This document shows positions 22,005-33,983 of a stretch of DNA of 64,000 nucleotides, piece by piece. Both the position numbers and the translations under genes were made by a program. Source of the DNA: Lentinus brumalis (lineage: Eukaryota > Basidiomycota > Agaricomycetes > Polyporales > Polyporaceae); the NCBI GenBank assembly GCA_001792895.1, contig MARA01000001.1, forward strand, positions 186,001 to 250,000, read 5' to 3'. Each line of letters begins with the position of its first letter. Position 1 is the first letter of the stretch. The notes below the pieces were generated by a model. That model had not been told where the DNA came from and did not search any database. It was given only the letters and a program-made list of their open reading frames with translations.

Positions 22005-23414
22005 CTATGTTGCAGTTTTCTCGGGTCTTGGAGTGCGAAGATAGACCCCATCTTCCGGCATCGAAGGTTCGGCTCTATCGAAATGCCCTGCACGTTTGGC
22101 TATCCAGTCCGTGCACTCGTCCACAAAACTCTCCTTCACGCCGTCTGGCTCGTACGCGAGCTCATGGAATCCACCCTGCGCTCGAGAAAGCATGCGCGTC
22201 AGCTCCACATAGTACAGAGATGTGATACACACCTCGAACGGCTTGAACTCCCTGTCACTTGCGTTGACTTTGCCGAAGAACTCCTCAGATGCCCTGAACG
22301 AGGTGACCTACAGGGGAGCGGTATTGCATGAGCACGCGTCGGGAAATACCACTCAAAGAGACACTTATTCTCGGAGCGGTTTCGTCGAGTGCATGACGTT
22401 GTACTCACCCGGTCTGAAGTACCGTGCAAGATAACAAGCTGTCCGACGTACGGTTGAGCTCGCACAGCGTTCACGCAAGTACAAACCAAACTCACATACC
22501 GGTAAGCTCCGAGGCCAACGCCTGTAGTCGTTCCAGAGCAGTTCTTCGCCCTGAGAAAATCAAGTCAGCGACGCACCGGGAGGAAGAAGAACTCATGCAC
22601 TCACACCAGAAAGCATGTCGTTCAAAATCCGCAGCGACCCCTTGTGAATGATACGAGGGTCGTTAGCGTTCGCTTCATTCCGCACAGGGTCGTGCGAGAG
22701 ATTCTGCACGGTGCTGGTGAGCATGCCTGTCTGCGTAGAAGAGAGCAACTGCGCACATTTGGATTGATAGGCGTATGCAAGATGAGGTTTGGGAGCACCA
22801 GACTCAGTAGCCATCCGATAATCCGCACGTGCTTTGCGGTAGGTGTCGCTCGAAGGATGAATGGACTTGACGCAATGACACCAGATAGGAGCGAGATGGT
22901 CCCTTTCGTAGGAGGCTCAGATGCACGTGTGGCAAACGCCAGTGCAAGCGCGCCGCCCTGCAGAGAGCCACAATGATATTAGCACTGCGATCTCCTGCCA
23001 GTGTACTCGAGATACAGAATCAGAGAATGTACGAACCATCGAGTGTCCCATGAGAAACACCGGAAGAGCCGGGTACTGATCCTTGACGTGCTTCACCCAC
23101 CAGTCGATGTCGTCCAGTTGCTCGCGCCAGCTCGTCTTGCCGTAGAAGCTCTTCCCGGTCTCCGCCTCAGCGTCGAGCGCAGTGCGCCCAAAGCCGCGCT
23201 GGTCGAAGGCAAAAACGGTGATGCCACGCGTAGCATAAACCCCGTGCATCCACTCGTACCGGGCACAGTGGCCGGAGAATCCGTGTACGAATACAACGAC
23301 GGCGCGCGCGGAGGACACCGCTGCGTATGTGCGGGTGTAGAATTGAGTCCCATCGGGGCCGGGAAGCCAATCGTCCTTGAATACTGCCGACTGTGGATTC
23401 GCTGGAGTCGCCAT
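22005..23414 (-). CDS. Monoacylglycerol-lipase-like alpha/beta hydrolase, copy 2
   Basis: Seven exons encode 334 residues: 23037-23414, 22757-22957, 22605-22703, 22500-22550, 22409-22438, 22233-22307 and 22005-22175. Exons 2 to 6 have exactly the same lengths as in copy 1, and all introns are phase 0 at matching sites, so the pair arose by tandem duplication. The triad is Ser125 (GHSMGG, split by intron 1), Asp252 (HGTSDR) and His282 (GGFHELAYE). It differs from copy 1 by a 29-residue C-terminal extension, which includes AEPSMPEDGVYLRTPRPEK and has no membrane segment. The donor of intron 1 is GTTCGT. The substrate is not predictable beyond an ester, probably a monoacylglycerol. Confidence 0.88.
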
Positions 23415-23883
23415 CGCAGGTTGTGGAGGTGAGCACTGGAAGAGCGTACCAGCTCAAAGGGAACATGTACCTGCTGGCAGACGGGTGGTGCCTCAAAATC
23501 TTTTAGTGTTCTTCTTCGCCGCCCAAGTCGCGCCCATGCAGCGGGCGGCGGCAAGACCCTGACACGGATTGCCATGTAATGTGACTTTCAAGGCATTGGA
23601 ATTTTCACTACTGTATATTAGTCGCGTCAGCTACAGAGCCGTAGGGAGCCTGTGGGCTGACTAGCGGTAGGGCACCATCAGCGGGCGCCGCGGCTGAGAA
23701 GACATAACCGCAACTTGCTGTTCTGATCATCATAAGAGGCGATAATGCATCATTGTCGGAGACTGAGTTCGGACGTTGTGGTGAGTGGTCAACTCGCTGG
23801 ACCTTCAGCAGGCGCCAGCAGTACTTGGCGGGAATTACCACTTTCGGAATCAGCGTCGGGATGCTTTTCTTCCTCCTCCCATC
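23415..23883. other. Divergent promoter between lipase 2 and F-box-like gene
   Basis: Intergenic; no supported gene or repeat. Confidence 0.4.
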
Positions 23884-25688
23884 ATGTCTGCTCAGCGCGC
23901 TCTGTTCTGTGCCGACATCGTCTCAGAAATAGCCGAGACCATCAACTTGGATTTAACATGTACGCCTCACCAGCGTCGGCAGTGTCTCGCTTCAATGGCT
24001 CGTGTTAGGAGGTCCTTCTCTGACCCCAGCCTCCGAGCCTTGTGGGCGGACATGAACACCCTCGATCCGTTGATCAAGATACTACCTGATGTAGTAGATG
24101 CTGTGGAGAGCGTAGGCGGTTTGGCGTTGAACGGGCGGGACACGTATCGTTATGTGAGTAGTCTGCCTCTTTATGCGAGAAGTTGCGAATCTGGAAGGAC
24201 GGGTGGTGCGTGTCTTGTGCGTGATTTGCGCGAGATACTCTGAACAGATCTTTGGTCATGCCTTCACAAAAAAAGCTCATTTGTTGATTGCGTACGGGGA
24301 TCATAGGCTCTCAACGGTGACGTCTCCGATGTGGCTTGGAATCGTTTTGAACAATACGCAAGTCGCATACAGACGTTGGCCCTCCACCATTGGCAAACCA
24401 ACATCCTTGATCCATCGTCGTGGAATTACCTGGCAAGGCGTGCGACAGGCTCTCTCCTCCCGTCCCTTCGCTCGTTGATCTGGCCCGTGGCTCCGCCATA
24501 CCACATAGACTCCATATGCCTACTCTCTCCCTCTCTTCGCAAGCTGAAGATCCTCTTTCCCTTCCCCGACGTAATCCCGCCTGACCAGTGGGCACACGGT
24601 ATCAGGACGTTCTTCCGGAACACATTCCTCGCCGCGCCAAATCTTCGAGTGCTAGCCATGTGGAGTGGAACCATCACCAACGAGAACATATCCCATAGAG
24701 TGCCCCTTCAAGCGTTTGGCGATGCGCTATCTTCGCTCACCATGCTACCACAACTCACCATGTTCCAATCCCTCCATTTCCCGATATTGGTAGACAACTA
24801 CCCGCTCCTCTCAGCGCTCGCTGCCCTCCCACTCCTTTGTGACCTCTTGCTACACGTGGATCTTCGTCAAGGACAGTTGAAAGGAATCACGTCTGGGTTC
24901 TCTCATCTGAAACGCTTATCGTTATCGGGTGTCCTAGACAGTGAGTCCTTGACCGATTTCAGGGAATCATCCGCACTGCAAGCCCTGAGGCTGGTGCACC
25001 ATCCCAATGCTGCCCTCCTCGACCTCCACCAAGCTCTCAAGGTCATCAGCAAACAGCATCCCCTCCTCTCTCAATTTATATGGAGACATTCCCTCGAGAA
25101 TCACCAACCCGACTCTCTAACGCGTCTGCTTGAACCGATCTCCGGTCTACGCGAGCTCCGAGTCCTAACTCTCTCCTTCACAAATGCCACACTCAGTGAT
25201 AGCGATATCGAGTTAGTAGCTACTGGCTGCCCGTGTCTCATCAAATTAAAGCTGAAGTGCCGTAAAGGATCGGCCCAGGGAGGTTCTCCCACTACGCACG
25301 CACTCGTCGTGTTAGCGCGGCAATGCCCCTCCCTTTCCTTGCTCTATCTCTCAAGCATACGGATGAGCGAAGCCGACTACAGCGCCGTCGACACATTGCC
25401 TGTGCTCGATCACGGTCTAGAACTTCTGGGATTCGGGCAGCTCCACTGCGAATCGGACAGGTTCTCCGCCATGGTCGTTGACCGACTCTTCCCACGTCTG
25501 GACATCCCGCAATCGCAGCGCGGAGTAACCAAGCCTCCGCCAGAACGATGGGCGGACGTCTTAAGCCAGCTGGAATCTTTCCAGTATGCGCGCAAACAGG
25601 AGCGCCAGCGCGGAATACAGGTATGTTTGCCCACGGCGTTGAATGGTTGGTGTAGCTAAGGCTAGGCATTGCGTAGATGAACGGTTAG
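23884..25688 (+). CDS. F-box-like/LRR protein, divergent subfamily B member
   Basis: Exons 23884-24153 and 24307-25620, plus a possible last exon 25677-25688. Exon 1 (90 codons) has the F-box-like pattern: ALFCADIVSEIAETI, ASMARVRRSFSDPSLRALW and MNTLDPLIKILPD. After a 153-nt intron the arm starts ALNGDVSDVAWNRFEQYASR and runs through leucine-rich strands (LLPSLRSLIW, LRKLKILF) to MVVDRLFPRLDIPQS. The 3' end has two options. Splicing a 56-nt intron (25621-25676, GTATGT..CGTAG) adds MNG and stops at 25688, giving 531 residues; reading through gives 540 residues and stops at 25659. The spliced form looks better because the intron has normal length and signals. Confidence 0.72.
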
Positions 25689-26850
25689 CAAAGTCCGTGC
25701 CCGCCGCGAGTCTCGCGCCACGGACCTCGCGTTGACCTGCGAAAGACAAGCGACTACGAAGTACGCCCAGAGAGAGGATGGGACGCCCTATGTCCCCATG
25801 TCACGACAGCTACTCCTCATCTGGCCGGGCTACCTATGTGTATCTCCCTTCCACAGCTGCGATTTGGCTCCCGCACTCGCCGCGCGTGCACGCGTTCGCT
25901 CGACGACGGATACCGTTCCGCGAAGCTCGAAGCGCAGTACTCGAAACCTCTTCTCGCAGCACATCTTCGTCCCCTCCGCGTAGCTGAGGACTGTGCACTC
26001 CTGGAAGAGCGGATGTTCGGGGTGGGACAAGCAAGTGGTCCACCTCCCTATCGACCCCTTCACGAGAGCAGTCCAGGAAGCGACGCGCGGAAGCCACGAG
26101 GAAAATTCTAGGACGTACAAACTAACGCGGCGTCGAACTCGCTTCGTTGCATGGGTAGCTCTCCATGCGACCGCACGGTTCGCACTAGCATCCATCGTCC
26201 GGCCATATCGACGCGCCATCGTACGCAGGATATGCATTTCCGTGTTATATCTTCGCTCCGGCGTGCTCTCGACCCTATGGTCGCGTTCGCAAAGAGGAGG
26301 GTTCGTCACCTCGTAATGACTGTGGGCGCGACTCCGTGCGCTCCAGCCCGAGCGGGCGACCTTCGTATGCTTTCCTGCAGTTGAGGCATATCCCGGTTGA
26401 CCCCATTCCAGGCGGCTGCTGCCCTACGCCGGCCTGGAGAACTTCCAAAACACTGCGCTGACAGACGTCCACTGACTTAGGAGCTGGCAGTTGTCTTCAT
26501 TCAAACGAGGAGCGCGAGAGTCAGCACGTCTTCTCGCCAGTCTGTTGGAATTTGGAGGATTGTTGATCATCATACTTACTTCTGAACTGCCTGATTCGCG
26601 CATGGAGTCACTACGCGAGCTTTACACAATTGCACGACAGATCAGAGGCCTGTACTCATTGAAGCTCCAAGCAATAAGTGCAGTGCGGCTCCGTGTTATG
26701 TTGTGTTTATGTATACGGAAACCGCATATCGGTTTATTTATTTTACCCCTTTTCCCCGATTTCGCATCCCCTTTCCTCCTTGTCCTTGTCCTTGTCCTCG
26801 ACCTTTGCCTCGACCTCGACCTAGCCCCTCCCCGTCTCGTTCACATCATC
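25689..26850. other. Intergenic stretch with pyrimidine-rich promoter
   Basis: No supported gene. From about 26745 to 26845, just before the next start codon, lies a C/T-rich tract with repeated CCTTGT and CGACCT units, a common feature of strong fungal core promoters. The rest shows only short frames. Confidence 0.45.
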
Positions 26851-28682
26851 ATGGCCACCGCTCGCGCCTTTTCTCTCCCGGAAATTGTGCTCGAGGTGCT
26901 TGAACATGTTTTTGATGAGCCCGTCTCCGAACGTCGGCCGCTCCTCTTCGCCCTTGCGCAAGTCAGCCGAATCTTTCGTGACCCCGCGGTGCGAATGCTC
27001 TGGGTCGACATGCCAAATATCGAACCGTTGTTCAGGCTCTTATCAAACTGCGAAGTGGTTCCGGATCCAGCCAATGCGACGGCAACTGGTGAAGATGAGG
27101 ACGGGCCCTCGTATACATTGGTGAGTCGCGTTTTCCGGTCGCACATCTTGGTCTACTACGCGGACGGCCCACTTGATTTCGATGGCCGCATTGTTCGGCA
27201 ATTCCGCATGTCGTGGCGCGGGCGACTATGGTTGTCAGAAGCTGTGCTGTGTCGTTATAGCGGAGTGGTCACTGACCTCCTTCTCCTTAGACATTGCGTG
27301 GACCGACATCGGACGATGAGATCGCTCGTCTTTCCGAATACGCCCGCCGAATTCGTTCCTTGGATTTTCCTAGACCAGGAAAGCAGTGGGAGCACCCGTC
27401 GAGACGTACTATTCCCAGAGGAATTACGTTGGACGCCCCTTCTCTGCAGCACCTATTGGCTCGAACTGGCCTTCCTCTTCTCCCGTCTCTCACCAAGCTG
27501 AAGCTTCCCGTCACACCTCCCTATACCTCGGATCCAACATTCCTCCTTTGCCCTTCCATTCGCGATCTCACCATATCCTTCCCGGGCTGGTCTGTGAGTT
27601 CCATCAACGACCACATCGGTGCGCTTTTCGGCGGTATCTTCGCCCAGCACAACCGTCTTACCCACCTGAGGGTGCAATCTGAGGGCTACATGCGCCATGA
27701 CCCGGAGCACGAGCTATTCCAGCCGTGGATGCGTCGACGCAATGATTGGATGATGGATCCGCCCGGGGGCGATGCGGCCGTGAGCCAGGTATTCTGCGAT
27801 GCCTTGGCCGCCGTCGAAATGCTCAACGATTTGCAAGTGTTCAGCATGTTCACCATGAACACCGGTGTGGCTGGCCGTAACCTCGTTTCGGCGCTGGCAA
27901 ACCTTCCTCGACTCAGAGAGTGCTCTTTCGGAATCAACATCGCCGCGGACATCCTCCCGACTATCGACCCAGGCTTTGCCAGCCTCCGCGTCCTCTCCAT
28001 TTCGAATGTCGACAATGGAGCGGAGCTTCGCCTGTTCAACTCCCCCCTCCTCCGAAACCTCTCTATCTACCACCCCGACAATACCATCACCGAGTCATAT
28101 CGCCGTACAATAGAAGCCGTAGCTCAACGCTTCCCTCACCTTCACCGTCTGCTCTGGAATTTGGGCCGGCAGGATTTTGTATACGCACCTCGGACGCATA
28201 TCCTTGCGGCCACCATCCAGCCTCTCTTCGCCCTTGACGGCCTCAGGGAGCTATCGATCGACGTTGCGAGTCGCCCTGTCTACGACGACGACATCGCTCT
28301 TCTTGCAGGGGGACTGCCGCGTCTTTCGCATCTCGAACTCAAATTCTACATGGACAAGATAGGCCCCACCGCACGGTCTCTTCTTACGCTCGCTCAGGGC
28401 TGCCCATCCCTCCACACCCTGCACCTGGGCGGGCTCTTCATCACCGAGGCGGACGAAGCGAATGCCGCGACATATCCCTTCGTCGGGAACCGTTTGCGAT
28501 ACCTGAACGTCGCTGACCTTCGTTGCGAGGGAGAGATCTATGCTGCCATGATCGTTGATGTGCTCTTCCCGTTCCTCGACGTCGAGGCGTCCCGGCGGCG
28601 TGCGGCGGCGGCTCAGTGGCCCAAAGGTCAGTTCCCCGGAGTGCTCACCCGTCTCGAGGGGTACCATGCAGCTCGAGAGTAG
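26851..28682 (+). CDS. F-box-like/LRR protein, subfamily B
   Basis: Two exons, 26851-27120 and 27291-28682, encode 553 residues. Exon 1 carries ARAFSLPEIVLEVLEHVF, ALAQVSRIFRDPAVRMLW and MPNIEPLFRLLSNC, the clearest F-box-like module of the set (the 'LPE-I-x-L-E-V' start is close to the classical pattern). The intron is 170 nt with CCTTAG as acceptor. Exon 2 begins LRGPTSDDEIARLSEYARR and continues as a leucine-rich arm (LLPSLTKLKLPVTPPY, NRLTHLRVQSEG, PRLRECSFGIN, PSLHTLHLGGLFITEADEAN), ending MIVDVLFPFLDVEASRRRAA. It closely resembles the genes at 41602 and 48135. Presumed SCF substrate receptor; the target is unknown. Confidence 0.82.
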
Positions 28683-29139
28683 GTGTCTTGTTCGGCGTGT
28701 CGATACAGGTCGTTCTACGATATTCATCAGCCTTCTGTATGTGTGAAAAAATACACCAATTGAGACATTTCTCCCGAGGTTTGCGACCACAAATCAAGAA
28801 GCACTATATCCCAGCATCTTGTTTCAGGATCATGTTGAAGCAAGCAACCTAATCCTGCTCATACTCAAACTCAAGACGCGCGGCTATGTGGTTCAACTCG
28901 TGGCAGTGGTGGCCGCGATTGATCTTTTTACTTAGTCATGACGCCTTGATGTCGGATTGTTGCTTTCTCTCCTTCCACGTCCACCGGTCTGCCACAAGCT
29001 ATTTACTCCCTTTGACCAGGCTGTGACGTCCGGGTCACCGCTTGTCGCGCGCACGCGTTTAAATCCTATCATCGGTACGAGCATCTCACTGGTCCCAGAC
29101 GCACTTGGACTAACAAGTTGCCTTGAGACCAAGGTGACC
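28683..29139. other. Spacer F-box-like / HET gene
   Basis: Promoter side of the HET-domain gene. A frame open into its ATG exists, but no ATG upstream is convincing. Nothing else is seen. Confidence 0.4.
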
Positions 29140-31184
29140 ATGTGGCTACTGCGCACGAGCACAGGCGAGCTCCGACACTTCAACAGCCCTCGCGATGTCA
29201 AAGATGGCTACGCCATCCTTTCGCACGTATGGCAGGAACCGGAGATGTCATTCCAAGAACTCCGTGCAATCTCCTACAACATGGCAGCGGGATCGACCAA
29301 CGACACCCCACGTTCCCGCGCATCCATCAAGATCAGGGAATGCTGCAAGCTGGCGGAATTGCACGGATACGAATGGCTGTGGATAGACACCTGCTGCATC
29401 GACCGCTCTAGCAGCGCCGAGCTCTCCGAGGCTGTCAACTCCATGTTTTCGTGGTACTCGCAAGCCCTCGTCTGCTACGCCTATCTCATCGATGTGCCCA
29501 ACTTGGGTAGTCTGACCCGGCGAGACTCGCTCTTCCGCTCCAGCAAGTGGTTCACGCGAGGCTGGACCCTCCAGGAGCTCATCGCTCCCCGCAGCCTCGT
29601 CTTTCTCTCGAAAGAGTGGAAGGTGCTGGGCACGAAGGCCAGCTTGGCTCCGCTGCTCGAAGAGATCACCGGCGTGGACGCGGACGTCCTCACGTTCCGT
29701 CGCAAAGTGTCGGAAGTGAGCGTCGCGCGCCGCATGTGGTGGGCATCGAACCGCAACACCACGAGGATCGAGGACAAGGCATACTCGCTCATGGGCCTCT
29801 TCGGCGTCCACATGGCGACGATATACGGGGAGGGTACCCGCGCGTTCCGGCGACTTCAGGAAGAGATACTCAAGCATACCTCTGACCAGACGCTGTTCAT
29901 GTGGGGAAACGTACTCCCGATGAAAGCCACACCGTTCCGCGAACGGTTCTCCTTCGACAATTTCCACGACGATAGCCATCTCTTCGCACCGTCCCCGGCG
30001 TCGTTTCGCAACTCAGGGACTATGCGGCCTCTACCCGTCCCAGCTGCTGTCAAACACATCCTGCGCACGCTTGGAGTGCATCCCGGCAATTTAGATGCAT
30101 CAGGAAAGGTAAGCTGGCTTGCTTTTTTACTGCGTAGCACTACTCTCGGGGCTCTGACGGCGAGGACATTCATCAGCCGGCACGGACTACAAGCGACGGG
30201 ACATTCGTGATCCCCTCTCCAGACATGTCATTCACCAGCCACGGCGCCCGCTCGCGAATGCTCGTCATCGAGAGCCACAAAGGACCCTCAGTCCTCGCCG
30301 TCTGCGCTCTCGCATGCTGGGACGACGCGACCAACTCGTGCGTTGGGCTCCTCCTCCGACGCTACCGCCAGCAAGAGACCAAGTTCAAGTACCCTCGGTA
30401 CCACGTCGGCATCACAGTACGCGGGCAGCACAAGTGGATGGGCCTGCGGTACCGGCTTGCGCAAGTAGACTGGGCCCCACACGTTCTCTCCTTCAGCGGC
30501 AACCCCATCACCGCGGAGTGGAAGCAGATATACATCTCGCACCGCCCGCCGTCTCACCGCTCGATAGGCTCCGACCCCAAGCGTTGGCATGAGCCAGAAT
30601 TCAAAGTGCTGTTCCCCAAGTGGTTGGAAGTCGAGCTGCGCAAGCAGGGTTTCGAGGCAGACCGCCCCCTTCCAACGGCGGGTATGGATGCACACAAGTT
30701 GTCCGACGGGGGCCCATTAGGTCTCTTCACATTCAATCATGCCACGAGCGGCGAGTCGTTCCGCCTCCAGATCGGCCAGTGCGACGGCCTTCCCTGGGCC
30801 ACCGCCACCATGATCCCCGGGCCCACCCTTGCACATTCGAAGCCTGTCATGGCGACCGAGCTCCCGGAGCACCCCCGCGACGAGCCCGCTGAGCCCGCTC
30901 CACTGGCAGCGACTCCCGCCGCCGGGCTGCTTGTGAAGCCGGGGTTTTCATGTAGCAAGTATCGGCTCGACGCTTGGCTTCACATGACGAAGACCTTCGG
31001 CGACTCGAGGCGAAGTATCCAGCTGACCTTCACCCGTGCGGCGGACTCCGGCGGGACGCACCTGCTGGACGTCAGGCTCGGCGGGAGCACATACCAGAAG
31101 CTGAAGAATGTACATGGGTACAGCAAGACATTGCATACGGCCGCTCGAGCCGTCGTGCGACTGTGCTCCCGGCAACGAGTATAG
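29140..31184 (+). CDS. HET-domain (heterokaryon-incompatibility type) protein
   Basis: Two exons, 29140-30108 and 30177-31184, encode 658 residues with a 68-nt intron in phase 0. The HET domain occupies roughly residues 24-150: YAILSHVWQ at 24, LWIDTCCIDRS near 84, YAYLIDVPN and WFTRGWTLQELIAP near 135. It is followed by RIEDKAYSLMGLFGVHM and IYGEGTRAFRRLQEEIL, the arrangement usual in basidiomycete HET proteins (HET plus DUF8212-type block). Such proteins are linked to allorecognition and programmed cell death; that role is family knowledge, not shown here. The C-terminal half (from about 330) has no domain I recognise and contains Ala/Pro-rich spacers; no NACHT or WD repeats are visible. 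The start MWLLRTSTGEL matches the family's usual N-terminus. The 3' end could hold another short intron that I cannot decide. Confidence 0.85.
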
Positions 31185-31413
31185 ATGGACGATGCGTATC
31201 CCCGGCTGTCTCCCTCAATATCCTGCAGTGCGAGGTGACGGGACCGTAAGTTTGCTCACTCCACTGATACTCTTCGAGGTTTGATAACATTTGCACAGGA
31301 AGTCGAACGATAGATGACTAGCACATGCCTGGTACGGCTACAACGTCGCCGCACTGCTCAAATAATGAGCTTCGCGCATCCCTCGCTGTGGCTATCCACA
31401 TACATATCGACAA

Positions 31414-32154
31414 CTACACAAGTCTCTGCGCCCGGACCAGTCCCTCCAGGGTCACGACCCCGCTCCGAACCGCATCCACAATCTGCACACTCTCACCCCC
31501 ACACCCCCTCCGCACCGCATCCTCCATCCCGCTCATCCCCGCACATCCCATCACAATCGTCCGTGCACCCCTCGCGACGATCCTCCCCGCCGCAGCCGCG
31601 ATTCTCTCCGCGACGCCCTCCGCCGGGAGCGCATGCAGCTCCAGCGCAGTCATCCCCGTGCTCTCCACCCCGACGAACGTCGGGACAGAGCCGAAGACCC
31701 GCCTCACCCCCTCGGCGAGCGCGCCCTCCCAGTACTTGCCCGTCGTGACGATGCCGAAGGGCTGCCCGAGCGCGAGCGAGTGCATGACGGACGCCTCGAA
31801 GATGCCTAGGACGGGCTTCGACGTGTGCTCCCTGAGCATCCCCACGAGCGGGTGGTCGGAGAAGCACGCGACGAGGTACGCGTCGTGCTGTACTCGTACA
31901 TGTTCGGTGTCATCTTGCAGTAGCGGGAGGAGCGAGGCAAAGGTGTGCGCGGCAGAGAGGACGGAGGTGGTGTGGTCGTTCACAGATGGCGGTGCGAGTT
32001 TCGGGCCCGTGTGGTAGTGTAGAGTGAGGCTCGGATGGACGAGGTCCGCGAGAATGGGCTCGAGACCTGTGGTCATGGACTCTGAAGAGTTCGGATTGAT
32101 GATCAGGATGGAAACATCGCTGCGTCTCCCCTCTGCCATCGTCTGCGTGGTCAT
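31414..32154 (-). CDS. Asp/Glu racemase superfamily protein (hydantoin-racemase/Dcg1-like)
   Basis: An intronless frame of 246 residues. It opens with ILIINPNSSESMT (about 16-28), the characteristic N-terminal strand and loop. It then has VACFSDHPLVGMLRE with the first candidate catalytic cysteine near 97, GIFEASVMHSLALGQPFGIVTT, and GCAGMSGMEDAV with the second cysteine near 203. The paired cysteines are those used by the cofactor-independent racemases. The closest match from memory is yeast Dcg1 and hydantoin racemases, involved in hydantoin/allantoin-type nitrogen metabolism. The start at 32154 or 32139 (MAEGRRSD) is equally possible. It sits between the HET gene and a J-protein with no obvious functional link. 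Confidence 0.85.
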   Translation of the reverse strand: MTTQTMAEGRRSDVSILIINPNSSESMTTGLEPILADLVHPSLTLHYHTGPKLAPPSVNDHTTSVLSAAHTFASLLPLLQDDTEHVRVQHDAYLVACFSDHPLVGMLREHTSKPVLGIFEASVMHSLALGQPFGIVTTGKYWEGALAEGVRRVFGSVPTFVGVESTGMTALELHALPAEGVAERIAAAAGRIVARGARTIVMGCAGMSGMEDAVRRGCGGESVQIVDAVRSGVVTLEGLVRAQRLV

Positions 32155-32430
32155 CGACTTCGAAACAGTCCTCGACTTCTTGATCAGTTTTTATGTGTGT
32201 TGAGGTCGTCGTCGAAGAGAGCTGGATCAACGCGTACCAGTTCGTACCAGCAATCTTAATCAGATCAACCTGGGCGCTAGCCGTCATGCTTGAAGCGTGA
32301 GCGAAGATGGACAACCTGAAGCGTCGAGCAGCAGCTCGTCGAGGAGCAATGACGGAGTGCTGGATGTAAATGTATCAGGATCATCTCGAGTAGTGTACAT
32401 CGCCCGCAAGTCCAAGCCCACTACACCTGC

Positions 32431-33859
32431 TCATCCGAGCGACCGCGACCGCCCCCGCACATACCCAGGCCTCGCCCTCCCCGGCGACGCATACCCATTC
32501 GCCGCTCCACCCACAGCGATCCCATGCCGCTGCATCCACGCCGCCTCCGCCGCCGGCGTCGCGCCAAACGCACCCCGCGGCCACCTCTCCCGCTCGCGCT
32601 TCCTGCGCTCAATGGCGTTCTCCACCGCGCTCTTCAGCGGCCCGCCGTCCGCGCGCATCTGCGTCTCGAGCAGCAGGTTCTCGAGCTCACCCGCGAGCGC
32701 ACCCGAGACCGTGTCGCCGTCGTCCGCCGGGAGCGCACCGAGGAAGGGGAACGTCGTGCCTGGGGTGTTGCGTGCGGCGTGCAGGAGCGTCTGCACCTGT
32801 GCCGTCGCTGGAGGAAAGCACACGTCAGCGCAGATACGGAGGGAGCGAAACCCCACGTACCTTCATGCGAGATGGCACGCGACTGCAGCAGGATCTGCTG
32901 CGCCTCGTTCACAATGTGCTGCGCCTCCATCTCCGGCGTCGGCGCGGGGAAGAGCGCGGGCACGACGTTCGACAGCGCAAACGACGCGAGCACGAACAGC
33001 GAGTGCAGGAAGCGCACGTGCTGGTACGCGACGCGGCGCGGCCAGAGGAACGAGAACAGGCTCGTGTGTGCCGCCGCGGTCGGGTCGGCGAACAGCGTGG
33101 AGGAGAACGAGGACGCCGAGGCTGGTGCTGGGGAGGGGTTCAGGATGTAGAGCATCTCGTATACGGCGGTGAGAGCGAGGATGAGATACCGCCACTGTGG
33201 TATCACGGGTCAGATGGGGTGTGTGCGTGCATGCATGCACGACTCACGTATGCGACGGGGCCTGAGCGACCGGAGGTGGAAAGGATGACGAGAATTACGA
33301 CGGAGGTGATGTAGAATCCGGACGCTTGCATGAGCCCGTGGCGGATATACTCCCGGAGGGTCGAACACGACCACTCGAGAGCGTCGGGGCCGAATCTACG
33401 CGTCGTGAGCACATGGTATACGAAGAATTGGCATAGGGCACACCTGTCGTAGGCGAAGCGCTTCACGGGCGACTTGAGAGCTTCATACGCATCCCGCACC
33501 TGTATGAACAGAGTCTCGCCTTGCTGGCCTACCCGGTCGGGGTGATATCGTCGTGCGAACTGCCGGAACGCGGCCTTGAGCGTGTTCTCGTCCGCGGTGG
33601 GCTCGACGCCGAGTATCTGGTAGTAGTTCGGCTCCACGGTAGCGGCGGCGTCGTAGAAGGTGTAGAGGAGATAGCTGACGACGACGAAGAGGTACGTCAG
33701 CCGGTAGTCGCGGGCATAGTCCAGAGTGCCTCGTTGGGGAGGCGGCCGCCCCAACACGCGGGGATACGCGTAGTGCACGACGGAGAGGAGCTGCTGGGTG
33801 GCCAACCCGGGGAGGTAGGTCCAAGCTGTGTACTTGAGGAGTCCGAAAAGCGCAGCCAT
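32431..33859 (-). CDS. Membrane-an­chored J-domain protein
   Basis: Four exons encode 424 residues: 33444-33859, 33248-33395, 32861-33194 and 32431-32807. A first membrane segment (TYLFVVVSYLLYTFYDA, about 55-71) precedes the J domain (about 78-140: NYYQILGVEPTADENTLK, then FARRYHPDRVGQQGE with the essential HPD). Further hydrophobic segments follow (ITSVVILVILS, ILALTAVYEMLYIL, SLFVLASFALSNVVPALF). The C-terminal part is Ala/Arg-rich with a short helical domain. J proteins stimulate the ATPase of Hsp70; with this topology the likely site is the ER or another endomembrane. Introns are 48, 53 and 53 nt. The sequence just upstream of the start is repeated at 35175-35316. Confidence 0.87.
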
Positions 33860-33866
33860 GTCGTTG

Positions 33867-33983
33867 GTGTCGGTCTACTGTTGACGCGGCTTCAGTTGAC
33901 GTGTTGCGGCACGCGTGTCCACGCATCTCACCTAAGGAAGCCAAGAGAACGTCAGCATGATCGCCCAACAAGCACGAATGACA
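33867..33983. repeat. Direct repeat D, copy 1 (leader of J-protein gene)
   Basis: This segment begins a few bases upstream of the J-protein start codon. It shares GTGTTGCGGCACGC, CGCATCTCACCTA and GTCAGCA, with small gaps, with 35175-35316. It appears to be the untranslated leader of the gene, copied downstream in the same orientation. Confidence 0.6.

Noticed and set aside
32297..33314. Plus-strand frames of 291, 208 and 180 codons
   Set aside because: Antisense to the J-protein exons; composition follows the third-position bias of that gene.
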